Assembly (NCBI GenBank): GCA_030426785.1
Contig: JAUHXY010000003.1
Coordinates: forward strand, 1-39,926
Length of the DNA: 39,926 nucleotides
Source: a bacterium
GTDB taxonomy: Bacteria > Planctomycetota > UBA1135 > GCA-002686595
Reading direction: 5' to 3'
This document shows, one piece after another, positions 25,948 to 34,265 of this stretch (position 1 is its first letter; each line of letters begins with the position of its first letter). A program made the position numbers and the translations under genes. The notes below the pieces were generated by a model that saw nothing but the letters and a program-made list of their open reading frames with translations, made no database searches and had not been told where the DNA came from.

Positions 25948-27149
25948 GAATTCGATCCCGAGGTTCGATCGACCGTCCCCGCCCGCGGCTGGCGCCCGGC
26001 GGCTTGTGGGGTGGCGCAGGCTTCGTCAGCTTGGATGCGGCGCTGCACACTGCGGATCCAACCACCGCCCAAGAGGCGATCTCCTTCGTAAAACGCAGCC
26101 CCTTGGCCGGGCGCTACCGACAACACATCCCCTTCGAAGTGCACGCGCACACCCTCCGGCAACGCCTCCACCGTGCAAGGCTCCGGCCGGCCGTGGTAAC
26201 GGTGCTGGACGGTGCAACGGAAGGAACTCGGCGCGTCGAAGCCGATCCAGTTGAGGTCCTCGACCTCCATCGAGCGGGCCAGTCCATGCTCGCGGTGGCC
26301 CACGACGACGACCCCTTCTTCGGGCAACAAGTCCACCACGAAAAGGGGTTGGCCCGCCGCGACCCCCAAGCCGCGCCGCTGTCCGATGGTGAAGTGTTCG
26401 GTGCCCGCGTGATCGCCTAGCACCTTGCCGTACACGTCGATGAGTTTTCCGGGGTGCAGTTCCACGCCCTTTTCCGCGAGCAACTGGCGGTAGTTGTTCG
26501 AAGGAATGAAACACACCTCTTGGCTGTCCTTTTTGGCGCTGGTGCGCAGGCCAGCTTCTGCCGCCAGAGCGCGCACGGCCGGTTTCTCCATAGCGCCCAG
26601 CGGCAACACCGTGCGGGCTAGATGCGCTTCCTTCACCGAAAACAATTGGTAGGACTGATCCTTGCGCGCGTCCACTCCCCGGGTCAGGTGCACGCGACCA
26701 TCGCGCACTTCGATTTGTGCGTAGTGACCGGTCGCCACCCCCGCCGCGCCCAATTCGTCGGCAAAGTCGAGCAGGCGGCCCATCTTCAAATCTCGGTTGC
26801 AAACGGCGCAGGGGTTCGGGGTCCGGCCGCGCGTGTACTCGCTGACGAAGTAGTCGATCAAACCACCGAATTCTTCGGCTAGGTCGACCGCTTGAAAAGG
26901 AATTCCCAACCCGGCTGCCACCATGCGGGCGTCGCGGGCGTCTCCTAGGGAGCAGCACGACTTTTTGACGACCTCGGAGGGATCCAGTTTGACCCCGTTG
27001 CGCATGAATAGGCCCACCAAGGGGTGCCCGGCCTGGTGGAGCATCCATGCCACCGCCGACGAATCGACGCCGCCGGACATAGCGACCACGAGCGCTTCGC
27101 CCGCCTCGGGCGCTCGGAAGGGTGGGGTTTGCGGAAGGGCGGGGCTCAT
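25944..27149 (-). CDS. mnmA: tRNA-specific 2-thiouridylase MnmA
   Basis: PP-loop VVAMSGGVDSSAVAWML; TPNPCAVCNRDLKMG; KDQSYQLFSV; DSQEVCFIP; FTIGQRRGLGV. Confidence 0.95.
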   Translation of the reverse strand: MSPALPQTPPFRAPEAGEALVVAMSGGVDSSAVAWMLHQAGHPLVGLFMRNGVKLDPSEVVKKSCCSLGDARDARMVAAGLGIPFQAVDLAEEFGGLIDYFVSEYTRGRTPNPCAVCNRDLKMGRLLDFADELGAAGVATGHYAQIEVRDGRVHLTRGVDARKDQSYQLFSVKEAHLARTVLPLGAMEKPAVRALAAEAGLRTSAKKDSQEVCFIPSNNYRQLLAEKGVELHPGKLIDVYGKVLGDHAGTEHFTIGQRRGLGVAAGQPLFVVDLLPEEGVVVVGHREHGLARSMEVEDLNWIGFDAPSSFRCTVQHRYHGRPEPCTVEALPEGVRVHFEGDVLSVAPGQGAAFYEGDRLLGGGWIRSVQRRIQADEACATPQAAGRQPRAGTVDRTSGSNS

Positions 27150-27376
27150 GGCTGGGTGGGTGCGCCGCAGGGCCCGTGGGCTCTGTGGACTCGGCCGAAG
27201 GGACCTTCGGGGAGGCTTGGACGGCGCCGCCTATTCTAGTAGCCTCTCGCCCCCATTCCTCTATCCCCCCCGAGCAACCGGGCGGGATTCTCGCAGCGAT
27301 GCGCGCCTCCGGGGCTGCTTCCCACCCCGCACGCCTCAGCCCCCGATGCCGGCCCCCTGCGGCCCAGCCTCCCACC

Positions 27377-27769
27377 ATGCTCCTTTCCGCCTTGCATTCG
27401 TTCCTCGCTTCGCCCTTCGGGATTCTCCTCGTGCAGGAGGGAGACGGAGGTGGCACGGCTGGACCCCAACCCAACGCGTTCATGGCCTGGATGCCCATGA
27501 TCTTGATCGGGGTGTTGGCTTGGTTCCTGCTGATCGCTCCCGAGCGCCGGCGTCAGAAAGAACGCCAGGTCATGCTCGGCAACCTCGGCAAGAACGACAA
27601 AGTGGTCACCGTGGGCGGCTTGATCGGCGTCATCACGAAGGTGGACGACGACCAAGTGATCCTGCGCATCGCCGATGGTGTGCACGTGCACGTCCAGCGC
27701 GCGTCGATTGCGGGCCCCTTGGCCGTGGGCGCTCCCAAGGAGTCCAAAGAGAAAGAAGGCGACGCCTAG
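27377..27769 (+). CDS. yajC: Preprotein translocase subunit YajC
   Basis: MILIGVLAWFLLIAPERRRQKERQVMLGNLGKNDKVVTVGGLIGVITKVDDDQVILRIADGVHVHVQRASI. Confidence 0.93.
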   Translation: MLLSALHSFLASPFGILLVQEGDGGGTAGPQPNAFMAWMPMILIGVLAWFLLIAPERRRQKERQVMLGNLGKNDKVVTVGGLIGVITKVDDDQVILRIADGVHVHVQRASIAGPLAVGAPKESKEKEGDA

Positions 27770-27803
27770 TCGCACGCCCGCCGGGCGTGCCGGGAGGCAA
27801 CCC

Positions 27804-28334
27804 ATGAGGTGGGGCTGGTCTGGCCCCGATCGGTGGCTGTCTTGGCAGGCGCGGCGCGGGCGCGATCGGCCCGGTGCCCAGCGCGAACGGCTTGGCCGGA
27901 TCAGCGAGCGCTGGGTGGCCCGGCGCATGCGGCGTGCCGGTTGGCGTTGCTTAGGGGAACGGATCAGCGTGCCAGCGGGCGAAGTGGACCTTGTGGCGTT
28001 TCATCAAGGCGCCTTAATTTTGGTCGAGGTCAAGAGCGGTTGGTTGCCCGCAGCTTGGCGTGCGCAGCCCCCGGAGCTTTGGCCCCGCGGGTGGCGGCCC
28101 GGGGACCATTTCACGGCGGAGCAGTGGCGGCGCTACGCTCGCGCGTTGCCCCAAGTTCGAACACGGCTCGGTTTGCCCGCCGGAGTCCGGGAGCGCATCG
28201 ACCTCGTGGAGGTCTTGTGGTCCTCGGGAAGCCCGCGCCCCATCCTGTTGCATCGCACTGGAATCGATTTCCCTCGCAGCCCCAGGCCGGCGCGCCGGAA
28301 TCCAGATTCGATACAAGCTTTCCCTGCAAGCTAA
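27804..28334 (+). CDS. YraN/UPF0102-like nuclease-fold protein
   Basis: GRISERWVARRMRRAGWRCLGERISVPAGEVDLVAFHQGALILVEVKSG: E..D...EVK-type core. Confidence 0.7.
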   Translation: MRWGWSGPDRWLSWQARRGRDRPGAQRERLGRISERWVARRMRRAGWRCLGERISVPAGEVDLVAFHQGALILVEVKSGWLPAAWRAQPPELWPRGWRPGDHFTAEQWRRYARALPQVRTRLGLPAGVRERIDLVEVLWSSGSPRPILLHRTGIDFPRSPRPARRNPDSIQAFPAS

Positions 28335-28493
28335 CCGGGCCGATCTTCCGCTGCGCCTCAGGGGTATGATCCCGGCAAGGCACCGCCGTCAACTTTCGAC
28401 ACCTCCCCCATCCGGATTCTCGCTCGCCTCGGTTTCCCGGTGGATATTTGGGTCTCGGGAGGCCGATGGAGGCGGTAGCCTAGCCTGCCCATC

Positions 28494-30101
28494 ATGCTGA
28501 GAGTTCTCCAGCACTACCTCCCCCTTCGCGTCGCCCTCTTGGTGGTCGGAGAATTGCTCATCCTTTGGACGATTCTGTCCATTGGGATGAGCGAGCACTT
28601 GTGGCCCCTGATCGGCCGCGAGGGCAGCACGGGCGACCCGAGCATGCTGATAAAGGTCAGCTCCCTGAACCTCAGCCCTCGGGAAAGCATCGTCCGCTGC
28701 ATCATCTCGGCGGGGCTGGCGGCCTTCCTGGCCCAGATGGCCCTGGGGTTCAATCAGCTCTACGAGTTCTCGGTTTCCAACTCCCGCTACCGCCGCGCGG
28801 CCCGCTTTGTCGAGTCCGCGGGCATCGCTCTCGCCCTGAACGTGGTGGTGCTGGGCCTCGCGCACCTGTGGGGCTTCCGCGGCATCCTGGATTTCCCTGG
28901 GCTCGCGTTCTCCCAAAAGCTGCAAGGCCTGCTGCTCAGCCTGATCACCGGGTTTGGCGCCCTCTACCTGTTCCGCTACCTGTACCACGGGTTGCTGCAC
29001 CGGGTGAACCTGAGCCAGCGCATCCTGATCTTGGGGTCGGGCGGCCCGGCCCACAGCTTGGCGCGGCAAGTGCTGGAGCACCCCGAAGCCGGGTTTGAAG
29101 TGGTCGGCCTGTTGCCCGAACCCGCCACGGAGCGCACCGACAACCGGCGCAGCTCGGACCAGATCGTGACGACCTTGGATCACCGGTCCACCGCGGCCAC
29201 CGAACGCTTGGTGTTGCACGAGGAGAAACTGCTCTACGGAGAGGTGATGAACACCGGGGTCGCCATGAACGACCTGACGGAAGCGCGGGCCCGGCGCCTG
29301 AAGGAGCTCGTCGACCGCAACAACGTGGATAAGCTCGTGGTGGCGCTCGAGGACCGGCGCAACACTCTGCCCACGCCCGCGCTCTTGCGCTGCAAGCTGA
29401 CCGGCATCGACGTGCGCGAGCGGGAGGAAATCTACGAGGAGATCACCGGCCGCATCGCGATTTCGGCCATGCGCCCCTCGTACCTGATTTTCGGCGAAGG
29501 TTTCCGGCGGCACCCGTGGGCGGACCTGACCAAGCGTACGGCCGACATCGTGTTGTCCTTGATCATCCTGTTCTTCTTCTGGCCGGCCATGGTGATCACC
29601 TATTTCATGGTGCGCATGGATTCGCCCGGCCCGGCCCTCTTCAAGCAGGAGCGCATCGGCCTGAACGGGAAACCCTTCACCCTGATGAAGTTCCGGTCCA
29701 TGCGCAGCGATGCCGAGGCCAAAACCGGCCCGGTGTGGTCTTCCGAGGACGACCCGCGCATCACCAAAGTGGGCAAGTTCATCCGCAAGACGCGCCTGGA
29801 CGAGCTGCCGCAGCTCTTCAACGTGCTAGCGGGTTCGATGTCCTTGGTGGGGCCGCGTCCGGAGCGCCAAGTCTTCATCGACCAGCTCGCTCAGCGCATC
29901 CCCTATTACCAGCAGCGCCACATCGTCAAGCCGGGCATCACCGGCTGGGCCCAGATCAACTACCCCTACGGCAACACCGAGGAGGACGCCTTGCACAAGC
30001 TGCAATACGACCTCTTTTACATCAAGAACCACTCGGTGCTGTTCGACATCTCGATCCTGTTCAGCACGATCAAGACCGTCGTCCTGCGGAAAGGCACGTA
30101 A
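28494..30101 (+). CDS. Polyprenyl glycosylphosphotransferase (EPS sugar transferase, TIGR03013/EpsB_2-like)
   Basis: N-terminal TM region; KRTADIVLSLIILFFFWPAMVITYFMVRMDSPGPALFKQERIGLNGKPFTLMKFRSM; RKTRLDELPQLFNVLAGSMSLVGPRPERQVF; KPGITGWAQINYPYG. Confidence 0.93.
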   Translation: MLRVLQHYLPLRVALLVVGELLILWTILSIGMSEHLWPLIGREGSTGDPSMLIKVSSLNLSPRESIVRCIISAGLAAFLAQMALGFNQLYEFSVSNSRYRRAARFVESAGIALALNVVVLGLAHLWGFRGILDFPGLAFSQKLQGLLLSLITGFGALYLFRYLYHGLLHRVNLSQRILILGSGGPAHSLARQVLEHPEAGFEVVGLLPEPATERTDNRRSSDQIVTTLDHRSTAATERLVLHEEKLLYGEVMNTGVAMNDLTEARARRLKELVDRNNVDKLVVALEDRRNTLPTPALLRCKLTGIDVREREEIYEEITGRIAISAMRPSYLIFGEGFRRHPWADLTKRTADIVLSLIILFFFWPAMVITYFMVRMDSPGPALFKQERIGLNGKPFTLMKFRSMRSDAEAKTGPVWSSEDDPRITKVGKFIRKTRLDELPQLFNVLAGSMSLVGPRPERQVFIDQLAQRIPYYQQRHIVKPGITGWAQINYPYGNTEEDALHKLQYDLFYIKNHSVLFDISILFSTIKTVVLRKGT

Positions 30102-30102
30102 A

Positions 30103-30125
30103 CTCGCGGGCGTCGCGCCCCCGAG
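30103..30125 (+). terminator. Hairpin directly after the sugar transferase stop; candidate terminator
   Basis: CTCG c GGGCG-TCG-CGCCC c CGAG: 9 paired bp with one internal mismatch, 1 nt after the TAA. No T-tract. Confidence 0.45.
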
Positions 30126-30254
30126 GAGGTCCGCCCCGCGGTTCCACCTGCCGGCCTTGCTTTTGGGTTTTCCCTCGCTCGGAAGGATCCCCAGGGCGCG
30201 GAAAGTGCCGCGTCGCCGTTCGCATCTCCTGGGCGGCTGAGTACACTCCCGGCC

Positions 30255-31022
30255 ATGTGGGACCTGGTCGCCATTTTCACCATCGCCCTGGTCGGCGGGG
30301 CCGTGCCCTTGCTGGTCCGCTGGACCGATCGCAGTTTGCACGCGGCGTTGGCGCTGTCGACGGGCCTCTTTTTGGGCGCGGTGTTCTTGCACCTCTTGCC
30401 CACGCTGACCCCGGTGGTCGATTCCCATGCTGGCCACGATCACGGCGCACACGACCACGGGGGTCATGCGCACCACGGGCAATCCCTGCCCTGGCTATTC
30501 GTCCTGTTGGGGGCTTTGGGCGTATACCTGTTCGAAGCCCTGTTCTTGCGCACCCACGATCACGACGACAAGCACCGCCACAGAGCCGTCAGCATGGCGG
30601 CCATGGCCGGATTGAGCGTGCACGCTTTTACGGCGGGGATCAGCTACGGCCTCGTCCGCAACGGGACGGACGGCGGGCAGAGCTTGTTGGTCGCGGTGTT
30701 GGCCCACAAAGGATTTGAGACCTTCTCCCTAGCCAACGTGTTTTGGTTGGCGGGACTTGGACGCAAAGCGATCTTTTGGCTGGTGTTCGCGTTTGCCTGC
30801 GTGACCCCGGTGGGGTCCTTGCTCGGGCATGCTTTAGCAGATTCCATGGGCCAGGGCAGCTTCACCCTGCTCCACGCCGTAGCGGCGGGCACGTTCTTGT
30901 TCGTGTGCATGGGCGAACTATTGCCCGAGGTCTTCCACCACCGAGAGGACTCCAGCATCAAGGTCGGGTTGCTGGCCGTGGGGGTCGCCTTGATGTGGTT
31001 TTTGCACGGTCCGGGGGTGTAA
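30255..31022 (+). CDS. ZIP-family metal transporter
   Basis: His-rich loop DSHAGHDHGAHDHGGHAHHG; VSMAAMAGLSVHAFTAGISYG; VLAHKGFETFSLANVFW; AAGTFLFVCMGELLPEVFHH. Confidence 0.9.
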   Translation: MWDLVAIFTIALVGGAVPLLVRWTDRSLHAALALSTGLFLGAVFLHLLPTLTPVVDSHAGHDHGAHDHGGHAHHGQSLPWLFVLLGALGVYLFEALFLRTHDHDDKHRHRAVSMAAMAGLSVHAFTAGISYGLVRNGTDGGQSLLVAVLAHKGFETFSLANVFWLAGLGRKAIFWLVFAFACVTPVGSLLGHALADSMGQGSFTLLHAVAAGTFLFVCMGELLPEVFHHREDSSIKVGLLAVGVALMWFLHGPGV

Positions 31023-31025
31023 ACG

Positions 31026-32114
31026 GTGCCCTTCGTCGAGGCGGCGTGGCATGCCACGGTGGACTTGGTCCTGGAGACGGCACCGTGGCTGTTGGTCGGT
31101 CTGCTCATCGCCGGCTTGGTGCATCGCTACCTGAAGGCCCGTTGGATCGCGCAAAAACTCGGGCCGGACGCCCGGCACCCGGTGCTGCTGGCCTCGTTGA
31201 TCGGGACCCCCTTACCCCTGTGCTCCTGTTCGGTTCTGCCGACAGCCCAAGCCCTGCGCCAAGGCGGTGCTGGCCGCGGTCCGACGGCCGCGTTTTTGGT
31301 GGCGACGCCCGAAACGGGCCCGGATTCGGTGGGTGTGACCTTTGGGCTCTTCGATCCCCTCTTCGCGCTGTTGCGACCCGTGCTGGCTTGGTGGAGCGCC
31401 GTCGTGGTCGGGATGTGGGTCGACGCGACGGAAGAGGATCCCGCGACGAGCGAGACGCTGGACCCCGGTGCGGCCGAGCGCATGGCGTGCGACAGCTCCC
31501 GGGGCGAAGCCGCCTGCGAGGCCCACGACCACGGCGACTCCGAAGAAGATCCTGGTCCGTGGAGCCGCACTTTGGCTTGGGTGTTCGGACCCCTGTGGGA
31601 CGATCTCGCCCCTCCGCTGACCTTGGGATTCCTGATCGCCGGCTTGTTCACCGCCGCCCTGCCCGCGGACGCCATCGAGACCTACGTACCCGCCGGGCTC
31701 TTGGGCATGGCCGTGATCGGGCTGCTCGGCATCCCGATCTCCATCTGCGCGACCGCTTCGACCCCTTTGGCGGCCGCCTTGGTCGACAAGGGTCTCTCTC
31801 CCGGAGCCGCCTTAGTGCTGCTCTTGACCGGGCCCGCCACCAACCTCGCCACCCTCGGCGTCGTGCGCTCCCTGATCGGTCCCCGGGGCCTGTGGGCCTA
31901 CCTGGGGGGTATTTTTGCGGCCGCCCTGGCCGGAGGACTTTTGGTGGATGCGATCTACCAATACACCGGCCGGGCCCTGCGCCGGGGGGCCGTCGAACTG
32001 GAACACGTGCCTACCAGCCCCCTGATTCTGGCCTGTGGGGCCCTGGTGGCAGCCTTGTTTGCGGCTTATTGGGGCAAGCGCTTGGTGAGAATCCTGCGCC
32101 CAAAACCGGCCTAG
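31026..32114 (+). CDS. SO_0444-like (DUF318-type) Cu/Zn efflux permease
   Basis: GTG start 3 nt after ZIP stop; APWLLVGLLIAGLVHRYL; SLIGTPLPLCSCSVLPTAQALRQGGAGRGPTAAFLVATPETGPDS; ICATASTPLAAALVDKGLSPGAALVLLLTGPATN. Confidence 0.9.
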   Translation: MPFVEAAWHATVDLVLETAPWLLVGLLIAGLVHRYLKARWIAQKLGPDARHPVLLASLIGTPLPLCSCSVLPTAQALRQGGAGRGPTAAFLVATPETGPDSVGVTFGLFDPLFALLRPVLAWWSAVVVGMWVDATEEDPATSETLDPGAAERMACDSSRGEAACEAHDHGDSEEDPGPWSRTLAWVFGPLWDDLAPPLTLGFLIAGLFTAALPADAIETYVPAGLLGMAVIGLLGIPISICATASTPLAAALVDKGLSPGAALVLLLTGPATNLATLGVVRSLIGPRGLWAYLGGIFAAALAGGLLVDAIYQYTGRALRRGAVELEHVPTSPLILACGALVAALFAAYWGKRLVRILRPKPA

Positions 32115-32120
32115 TGACTG

Positions 32121-32202
32121 GACAGGGCCCCCAGCCCTCGCCAGAATGCTGCGCTCCCATCGCTGGAGGAAGGGCGCGTTTGGCGCGCCCGGGCCCCCTG
32201 TC
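32121..32202 (+). promoter_or_regulatory. Two-stem hairpin region upstream of rpmB
   Basis: Outer GACAGGG (32121-32127)/CCCTGTC (32196-32202), inner GGGCGCG (32172-32178)/CGCGCCC (32184-32190). Confidence 0.35.
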
Positions 32203-32227
32203 GTCCCCCTAGAACCCCTTCGATCCC

Positions 32228-32527
32228 ATGTCTCGAGTCTGTTCGGTCACCAAGCGTGGAACCCGTGCCGGCGGCACCATCGCCCGCCGTGGTCTCCCCA
32301 AGAAAAACGGGGGCATCGGTCTCAACATCACCGGGCGCAGCAAGCGCAAGTTCAAAGTCAACGTGCAACCCAAGCGCATTTGGGTCCCCGAGTTGGGCGA
32401 ATTCGTGCGCGTGCGCGTCTCCACCAAGGCGCTGAAGGACATGGACCGCAAAGGAGCCTACAAGGTCCTTTTGGACGCCGGCCTGATCTCCAAGGCCCGT
32501 CAGCGTCAAGGCAAGGCCAACGCCTAA
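32228..32527 (+). CDS. rpmB: 50S ribosomal protein L28
   Basis: MSRVCSVTKRGTRAGGTIARRGLPKKNGGIGLNITGRSKRKFKVNVQPKRIWVPELGEFVRVRVSTKALKDMDRKG. Confidence 0.9.
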   Translation: MSRVCSVTKRGTRAGGTIARRGLPKKNGGIGLNITGRSKRKFKVNVQPKRIWVPELGEFVRVRVSTKALKDMDRKGAYKVLLDAGLISKARQRQGKANA

Positions 32528-32561
32528 GCCCGACGCCTTCGCCGAACTCGAATCGGCGCAG

Positions 32562-32620
32562 CGGTCCCCCGGTGGTGTTCGCGCAGCGATGCGCACGCTC
32601 CCGGGGGACCGATTCTTTTC
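32562..32620 (+). terminator. Intrinsic terminator after rpmB
   Basis: CGGTCCCCCGG (32562-32572)/CCGGGGGACCG (32601-32611) perfect 11-bp stem, inner GCGCA-GCGA-TGCGC hairpin, then ATTCTTTTCT. Confidence 0.75.
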
Positions 32621-32693
32621 TGCTGCTTGTTTTGCTCCCCAGGGCCCCGCGCTCAAGCTGGCCCGTCCTCGCCCCTTCCCCTACCTTGGTCGC

Positions 32694-34175
32694 ATGCCGA
32701 TCCGCATCCACGACACCTTGACCCGTCAAACCCAGGTTTTCGAGCCTTTGGTTCCCGGCCGCGTCTCCATGTACCTGTGCGGGCCGACGGTGTACGACGA
32801 CTGCCACGTGGGGCACCTGATGGGACCGGTGGTGTTTGACACCATCGCGCGCTGGCTCGCGGTGCGCGGCTACGAGGTGCAGTTCGTTGTCAACATCACC
32901 GATATCGACGACAAGATCATCCAAAAGGCCGCCAAGACGGGACAAACCTGGCAACAGGTAGCACAACACTACACCCAGCAGTACCGCGAATTCCTGCAAG
33001 AGCTCGGTGTGACCACCATCACCGACCAACCCCACTGCACCCACTTTGTGGACCAGATGGTGGCCTTCATCCAAGACTTGATCGACGCCGGCAAGGCCTA
33101 CGACGCCCCCGACGGCGTCTACTATCGCGTCCTGGAACAGCCGAATTACGGCAAGCTTTCGGGGCGCAAGATCGAGGACATGCAGGCAGGCGCGCGCATT
33201 GCCGCGCAGGACGCATTGGAGCATCCCGCCGATTTCGTCCTGTGGAAAAAGGCAAAGCCCGGCGAACCGTCTTGGGAGAGTCCGTGGGGTCCCGGCCGCC
33301 CGGGATGGCACATCGAATGCTCGGTCATGTCGAGCGAGATCAATGGACCGGAGTTCGACATCCATGGCGGCGGCGACGACCTCAAGTTCCCCCACCATGA
33401 GAACGAGATCGCGCAGAGCGAAGCGCATGGGGATGGTTTCGCGCGCATCTGGATGCACCACGGCCTCGTCCAGTTCGGGGGCCGCAAGATCGGCAAAAGC
33501 GATGCGCGCATGCAGGACGCGGATTTTTCCAAGCAGTTCAACGCGCGCTACCTGCTCGACACGTACGGCGCTCCGGCGGTGCGCTTTTTCTTGGTGCGCT
33601 CCCCCTACCGGCGGCCCGTAGACTTTGAACCGTCGGCGCTGGACGCCGCGCGGACCGGCTTGGTGCGTTTGTACCGCCAGCTCGGGGAGTTGCTGGACGA
33701 AGAGAGCGCCGTACAACCCGAGGAAGTCCTGAGCCGTTCGGCCCACGCCGAGGCACAAGCGCTGCGCGCCGCCTTTTGCGAGGCCATGGACGACGACTTC
33801 AACACGGGCGAAGCGGTGGCCGCCTTGTTCCAACTGGCGGCCCTCGCCAACCACCAAAGCGAGGCCGAGCAAGCCGGCACCCTTCGCCTACTCCGGGATT
33901 TGGGCCGGCTGATCGGCCTGTTCCAACCCGGCGACCTGAAGCGCGTGGAGCAAGCCGGCATTGCCGAAGACTCGGAATTGGCCCATTGGGTAGAACAGGT
34001 GCTGACGGCTCGGGCCCAAGCCCGCAGCGACAAGGACTACGCCCGTGCGGATGCCCTGCGGGACGCTTTGAAAGACGCGGGCATTTCCGTCCTGGATGCG
34101 GCCGAGGGCACCAGCTTTGAGCGCATTCCGGGCGCGAGTGGGGATCCCATCGCGATCTTAAAGAGCGCTTTGTAG
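32694..34175 (+). CDS. cysS: Cysteinyl-tRNA synthetase
   Basis: YLCGPTVYDDCHVGHLMGPVVFDTIARWL; FVVNITDIDDKII; GRPGWHIECSVMS; FDIHGGGDDLKFPHHENEIAQSEA; KIGKS. Confidence 0.97.
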   Translation: MPIRIHDTLTRQTQVFEPLVPGRVSMYLCGPTVYDDCHVGHLMGPVVFDTIARWLAVRGYEVQFVVNITDIDDKIIQKAAKTGQTWQQVAQHYTQQYREFLQELGVTTITDQPHCTHFVDQMVAFIQDLIDAGKAYDAPDGVYYRVLEQPNYGKLSGRKIEDMQAGARIAAQDALEHPADFVLWKKAKPGEPSWESPWGPGRPGWHIECSVMSSEINGPEFDIHGGGDDLKFPHHENEIAQSEAHGDGFARIWMHHGLVQFGGRKIGKSDARMQDADFSKQFNARYLLDTYGAPAVRFFLVRSPYRRPVDFEPSALDAARTGLVRLYRQLGELLDEESAVQPEEVLSRSAHAEAQALRAAFCEAMDDDFNTGEAVAALFQLAALANHQSEAEQAGTLRLLRDLGRLIGLFQPGDLKRVEQAGIAEDSELAHWVEQVLTARAQARSDKDYARADALRDALKDAGISVLDAAEGTSFERIPGASGDPIAILKSAL

Positions 34176-34265
34176 AGCACCGCGAGACTTCGGACCACTT
34201 TCCCGGCCGTTGGTTTCGCCTGTGGTAGCATGCAAGGGTCTCCCATTCCCTTGAATCCGCCCCTT

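Noticed and set aside
26026-27498. 490-aa minus-strand ORF overlapping mnmA in another frame
   Set aside because: Arg/Pro/Gly-rich out-of-frame translation; mnmA motifs are in the other frame.
30743-32212. 489-aa + ORF overlapping ZIP and SO_0444-like genes
   Set aside because: Out-of-frame Arg/Gly-rich product; both overlapped genes have strong motifs.
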